From: Bacteroidota bacterium
Lineage (GTDB): Bacteria; Bacteroidota; Bacteroidia; Bacteroidales; VadinHA17
NCBI GenBank assembly: GCA_030613125.1
Contig: JAUWMO010000113.1
Span: forward strand, 1-9,688
Length of the DNA stretch: 9,688 nt
Direction: 5' to 3'
In this document: piece by piece, positions 7,046 to 9,688 of the stretch
Layout of the letters: each line of letters opens with the position of its first letter
Numbering within the stretch: the first letter of the stretch is position 1
Notes under the pieces: model-generated
What the model saw: the letters and a program-made list of their open reading frames with translations, nothing else
The model's database searches: none
What the model was told of the DNA's origin: nothing
Program-made: the position numbers and the translations under genes

Positions 7046-7108
7046 TTGGGAAATACCAACATTAATTAACATTTTAAGCCTTAATGATGGGAAATACCAA
7101 CACGAATT
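7044..7108 (+). promoter_or_regulatory. putative HipB operator, two copies
   Basis: Site 1 is the palindrome GTTGG-GAAATA-CCAAC at 7045-7060. Site 2 repeats GGGAAATACCAACA at 7089-7102, overlapping the hipB ATG at 7087. The 24-base stretches 7044-7067 and 7085-7108 differ at only three positions and are 41 bases apart, about four helical turns. Site 2 has lost part of its left arm (GATGG for GTTGG). Known HipB proteins bind paired palindromes in their own promoter, so autorepression is a fair inference. Confidence 0.65.
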
Positions 7109-7431
7109 GGACAGCCATGAGTGATGGTGCAATAATAAAGGCCATTGGAGCTTATGTTAGGCACCAGCGATTATCACAGAACAAAACCCAGGCACAAGTA
7201 GCAAAAGAAGCAGGAATAAACAGATGGACACTAAGCCAGTTTGAGAATGGGGAGTCCATAACATTTTTGTCGTTTATTCAAATATTAAGGTCACTTGATC
7301 TATTGCATTTGTTTGAAGCATATAAAATCAAAACTCAAGTTAGCCCGATTGAACTGGCTAAATTAGAGCAAAAAAAAAGGCGAAGAGCAAGCAATAAGAA
7401 AGAAAGTGATCAATCTGAAAATGATTGGTAA
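7084..7431 (+). CDS. hipB: HipB-like XRE antitoxin
   Basis: The antitoxin and DNA-binding repressor partner of HipA. It has 115 residues (114 if the second ATG at 7087 is used). The N-terminal NWTAMSDGAIIKAIGAYVRH leads into the HTH_XRE domain, with TQAQVAKEAGINRWTLSQFE at about 35-54 and ExG after it. The domain ends in FLSFIQILRSLDLLHLFEAY. The tail is strongly basic (KKRRRASNKK) and then acidic, ending in Asp-Trp. The HipB of E. coli also ends in a Trp (W88) that packs on HipA, which makes the C-terminal Trp here notable. The start is chosen by the conserved NW..MSD segment upstream of the ATG at 7117. The start codon lies inside the second operator copy. The stop TAA overlaps the ATG of hipA by one base, so the two are translationally coupled. 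Confidence 0.9.
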   Translation: MMGNTNTNWTAMSDGAIIKAIGAYVRHQRLSQNKTQAQVAKEAGINRWTLSQFENGESITFLSFIQILRSLDLLHLFEAYKIKTQVSPIELAKLEQKKRRRASNKKESDQSENDW

Positions 7432-8723
7432 TGATAACTACAGCTTTTGTACACATTTGGGATGAGCTTGCCGGGGCAGTCGCCTGGGATGAAATCTCCC
7501 GTATCGTCAGTTTTGAATATGATGCTGGTTTCATTTCAAAAGAAATAGATTTATCACCATTAAAAATGCCTATTTATACAAGAGGAAGAATTTTTAATTT
7601 CCCCGAACTAAAGGCAAATTCAACTTTTAAGGGAATGCCGGGTTTATTGGCTGATTCATTACCGGATAATTATGGTAAACAGCTTATTAATAACTGGCTT
7701 GCTCAAAACGGAAGACCCGAAAACAGTTTGAATCCTGTAGAACTATTATGCTTTATTGGAAAGAGAGGTATGGGGGCGTTAGAATTTGAACCAACACAAT
7801 TTACACCAAGCAGAAATACCTTCAAGATAGAATTAGATAGTTTGGTAAAAGCTACTCAGGAAATACTTAACAAACGAGAAGGTTTTGAAACTAACCTAAA
7901 TAAAGATGAGCACATGGCCATGATGCAAATTTTAAAGATAGGAACATCTGCCGGTGGCGCCAGGCCAAAAGCCATTATCGCTTATAATGAAAAAACAGGG
8001 GAAGTAAAATCAGGACAAACAAAGGCCCCCAAAGGATTTTCCCATTGGTTGATCAAACTCGATGGTGTTAGTGATACACAGTTCGGAGAAACCAAAGGTT
8101 ATGGCCGTGTTGAAATGGCTTATTATTATATGGCCAAAGATTGTGAAATTGAGATGACCAAATGCCGGTTGCTGGAGGAAAACAACAGAGCACATTTTAT
8201 GACTATGCGTTTTGATCGTGAAGGCAGCAATCAAAAGCATCATGTTCAGACCTTATGTGGGTTGCAACACTATGACTACAACGATGTAAGAAGTTATAGC
8301 TATGAACAGCTTTTTCAAACAATGCGGCAATTGAGGTTGCCTTATCCGGAAGCTGAACAATTATTTCGGAGAATGGTTTTTAATGTATTGGCTAGAAATT
8401 GTGATGATCACACTAAAAACTTTGCTTTTCGCCTGATAAAAGATCAAAAATGGGAACTTGCTCCGGCTTACGATGTTTGCCACGCTTATCGTCCCGATAG
8501 TTATTGGGTAAGTCAACATGCGTTAAGTATTAATGGTAAAAGAGAAAATATATCAAAAGGAGATCTTTTGGCCGTAGCTAAAACAATGAACATTAAAAAG
8601 GCAGGCCAAATCATTAAGCAAATTGATGAAATTGTTCAAAAGTGGCCTGATTATGCTGACAAAACAAAAGTGGATCCTAAAAAAAGGGATGCGATTAATT
8701 CGACCTTAATTTCGATTGCTTAA
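7431..8723 (+). CDS. hipA: HipA-type serine/threonine kinase toxin
   Basis: A kinase toxin; known HipA proteins phosphorylate aminoacyl-tRNA synthetases such as GltX and induce dormancy, though the target here is unknown. I use the ATG at 7431, which overlaps the hipB stop as TAATG (430 residues), instead of the TTG at 7425. The N-terminal HipA_N subdomain (about 1-115) has PIYTRGRIFNFPEL, then GMPGLLADSLPDNYGKQLI and FIGKRGMGALEFEP. The P-loop-like segment is GTSAGGARPK at 171-180. S173 aligns with the autophosphorylated Ser150 of E. coli HipA. Next come the ATP-contacting SHWLIKLDG, the MTMRFDRE strand, and the catalytic NCDDHTKNF at 323-331 with D325. The metal-binding Asp is D348 in LAPAYDV. 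All key kinase residues are present, so the toxin looks intact and full length, unlike split HipST systems. No terminator follows directly; the first candidate is at 8839-8857. Confidence 0.94.
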   Translation: MITTAFVHIWDELAGAVAWDEISRIVSFEYDAGFISKEIDLSPLKMPIYTRGRIFNFPELKANSTFKGMPGLLADSLPDNYGKQLINNWLAQNGRPENSLNPVELLCFIGKRGMGALEFEPTQFTPSRNTFKIELDSLVKATQEILNKREGFETNLNKDEHMAMMQILKIGTSAGGARPKAIIAYNEKTGEVKSGQTKAPKGFSHWLIKLDGVSDTQFGETKGYGRVEMAYYYMAKDCEIEMTKCRLLEENNRAHFMTMRFDREGSNQKHHVQTLCGLQHYDYNDVRSYSYEQLFQTMRQLRLPYPEAEQLFRRMVFNVLARNCDDHTKNFAFRLIKDQKWELAPAYDVCHAYRPDSYWVSQHALSINGKRENISKGDLLAVAKTMNIKKAGQIIKQIDEIVQKWPDYADKTKVDPKKRDAINSTLISIA

Positions 8724-8971
8724 AGCCTGAAATATCATGATAGCAAAAAAAATTCAAAATTTGTTTTACTCTTTAATTTGTGTCGAAGCAAGAGCGAGCA
8801 ATTGTAATATATCCCATAGGTATAATATGTTACAACCTGGGACGTGAGTCCCTTTTTCAGAGATAGAAAAAAATGAAGTTCCGTCCGCGTGCCGCTGAAG
8901 CGGAGGCGCAAGGAACGGTATTGAATAATTGATGATTACAGGTGTTTATGACACATTTTTGGAGATAAGCC
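8724..8971. repeat. intergenic region with several hairpins
   Basis: No gene is supported in these 248 bases. I see an interrupted inverted repeat TTGTAA (8802-8807) with TTACAA (8830-8835), flanked inside by ATAT on both sides. A second, imperfect long hairpin spans 8878-8916. Its core is CCGCT-GA-AGCGG (8892-8903) and its outer arms are GTTCC and GGAAC. The GC-rich core stands out against the AT-rich surroundings, as in dispersed palindromic elements. Confidence 0.5.
8839..8857 (+). terminator. candidate terminator after hipA
   Basis: GGGAC (8839-8843) pairs with GTCCC (8848-8852) around a GTGA loop and is followed by TTTTT (8853-8857). It lies about 115 bases after the hipA stop and could end the hipBA transcript. 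The stem is only 5 bp. Confidence 0.5.
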
Positions 8972-9161
8972 ATGAGACGAACTTTGTACAAAAATTTCCT
9001 ATTATGGAAAAACAACCGTAATCGTAAACCATTGTTGTTGCAGGGAGCCCGTCAGGTTGGTAAAACTTACCTTGTTGACGAATTCGGACACAACGAATAT
9101 TCCGCTTTATGCTGCTTTTTTAATGGCTAAAGCAGACGGGTTAACGGGCAATATTAAATGA
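8972..9161 (+). pseudogene. internally deleted AAA_14/DUF4143-family ATPase remnant
   Basis: From the ATG at 8972 the frame reads RKPLLLQGARQVGKTYLVDE, the N-terminus of an AAA_14 ATPase with an intact Walker A (GARQVGKT, residues 25-32). A GGAG sits 9 bases before the ATG as a possible ribosome site. After about 44 codons the family sequence breaks off. The +1 frame at 9096-9161 then reads NIPLYAAFLMAKADGLTGNI and a stop, which matches the C-terminal end of DUF4143 proteins (NIPLYxAFLM). The original frame stops at 9128-9130. Intact relatives have about 370-400 residues, so roughly 330 codons including Walker B are gone and the ends are out of frame. The junction is near 9091-9102. The protein cannot be functional. 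Confidence 0.85.
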
Positions 9162-9185
9162 TAATAAAAAAAAAATTCATAGTGA

Positions 9186-9229
9186 AATAGGGCATTGCCC
9201 TATTCTAAAATATTTTACCCCTGACGGGG
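9186..9229. repeat. two short palindromes after the ATPase remnant
   Basis: AATAGGGCA-T-TGCCCTATT at 9186-9204 is a near-perfect palindrome. CCCC-TGAC-GGGG at 9218-9229 is a second small hairpin. Neither is followed by a clear T tract, so they look like intergenic repeat pieces more than terminators. Confidence 0.6.
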
Positions 9230-9293
9230 CTTGTTCATTATTAAAATGAAAATTTAACAACTTAGTGTTAGCGATCTCATGAGCGAAGCGAGT

Positions 9294-9373
9294 AATTCAA
9301 CAGTTTCACCCTGTGAAATACGAAGTATTCCGGCTTGTCGGAATATTTCACAGGGTAAACAATTCAACAATTT
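9294..9373. repeat. palindromic element bracketed by 13-nt direct repeats
   Basis: The outer arms are ACCCTGTGAAATA (9308-9320) and its exact complement TATTTCACAGGGT (9344-9356). Inside, TATTCCG (9326-9332) and CGGAATA (9339-9345) form a second stem around GCTTGT, sharing two bases with the right arm. Outside are AATTCAACAGTTT (9294-9306) and AATTCAACAATTT (9361-9373), direct repeats differing at one base. The left arm can also fold on itself as TTTCAC-CCT-GTGAAA. The shape fits a REP or MITE-like mobile or dispersed element. No coding capacity is present. Confidence 0.65.
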
Positions 9374-9376
9374 AAT

Positions 9377-9688
9377 TCATTTGTTTTGCCCGGCAAGAGC
9401 TTTTTCAACTTCCTGTATATGCAGATAACCTCTATGTTGATAGGAAGGCCTTAAATCCCAGGAGTCTTTGAGAAGTTTCAACGCTTCTTCATACCTGCCC
9501 TGCTTATACAAAGCCCATCCTTTGGTATCTAAATAATACCAATTTTCAGGCCTGGACTCCAATGCTTTTTGTATAAGGTCAACCCCTTCATTTACATTAA
9601 TATCATTATTAATCAGGAACCAGGCCAGATCATACATTCTTGAAGGATTCCCGGGATCTAATGTAAGGCCCTGACGATAATTTAATTC
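9377..9688 (-). CDS. TPR-repeat protein, C-terminal part (5' end beyond the window)
   Basis: The frame stays open to the window edge, so the Met at 9637 is internal and the start lies beyond 9688. The 103 visible residues hold tetratricopeptide repeats, which form helical hairpins for protein-protein contacts. One pair is GLTLDPGNPSRMYDLAWFLI followed by NEGVDLIQKALESRPENWYY. A second, canonical one is LDTKGWALYKQGRYEEALKL followed by LKDSWDLRP, with the W-LG-Y-A-P style spacing. The end, HIQEVEKALAGQNK, is a short capping helix. A role in membrane lipoprotein or secretion assemblies is common in Bacteroidota but cannot be told here. The gene ends 4 bases after the palindromic element, which is therefore close to its 3' end. 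Confidence 0.85.
   Translation of the reverse strand, partial: ELNYRQGLTLDPGNPSRMYDLAWFLINNDINVNEGVDLIQKALESRPENWYYLDTKGWALYKQGRYEEALKLLKDSWDLRPSYQHRGYLHIQEVEKALAGQNK

Noticed and set aside
6336..8723. Functional link between tRNA-Gln and HipA (known HipA toxins hit glutamyl-tRNA synthetase)
   Set aside because: The genes are separated by a strong terminator and a broken gene; adjacency alone is not evidence.
9081..9094. TCGGACA near 9084 as a possible attR copy of the tRNA 3' end
   Set aside because: Only seven bases match, and it lies within recognisable ATPase coding sequence.
1..9688. CRISPR arrays, integrase, transposase, rRNA
   Set aside because: I looked for regularly spaced direct repeats and for recognisable recombinase motifs and saw none.

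Overview
The window looks like a chromosomal segment from a member of the Bacteroidota. The reasons are the AT-rich composition, the TAnnTTTG-type promoter boxes upstream of several genes (clearest before the tRNA and before hipB), the general lack of Shine-Dalgarno sites, and the style of the protein families. Genus or species cannot be told from the sequence.

Positions 1-6053 are the end of a surface-polysaccharide (O-antigen, capsule or exopolysaccharide) locus with genes on both strands. In order it holds the 3' part of a non-hydrolysing UDP-GlcNAc 2-epimerase (+), a GT4 glycosyltransferase (-), a GT2 glycosyltransferase followed closely by a class I SAM methyltransferase (+), and a Wzx-type flippase with an overlapping polysaccharide pyruvyl transferase family gene (-). 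Together these supply an activated sugar precursor (ManNAc type), at least two glycosyl transfers, possible methyl and pyruvyl/ketal decoration, and export of the lipid-linked unit. A short GT4-like C-terminal tail between the epimerase and the GT4 gene may be a recombination scar.

Positions 6054-6450 are a regulatory/RNA stretch: a promoter, a complete tRNA-Gln (anticodon TTG) and a strong intrinsic terminator. Right after the terminator is an 11-nt inverted copy of the tRNA 3' region.

Positions 6451-9376 look like an accessory patch. It holds a small acidic-loop (DxDGDGxxE) protein whose upstream half seems frameshifted at an A-run, and a well-preserved hipBA toxin-antitoxin operon. The hipBA promoter box is overlapped by a palindrome, and a second copy of the same motif covers the hipB start codon. 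Next comes a badly deleted AAA_14/DUF4143-type ATPase remnant in which the Walker A end is joined almost directly to the C-terminal end. Around the remnant are several hairpins and palindromic intergenic elements, one of them bracketed by 13-nt direct repeats. No integrase or transposase is visible.

Positions 9377-9688 hold the C-terminal part of a TPR protein on the minus strand, cut by the window edge.

I see no convincing new defence or metabolic system. The items most worth a second look are the double operator of hipBA, the frameshifted small gene, the internally deleted ATPase and the palindromic element at 9294-9373.
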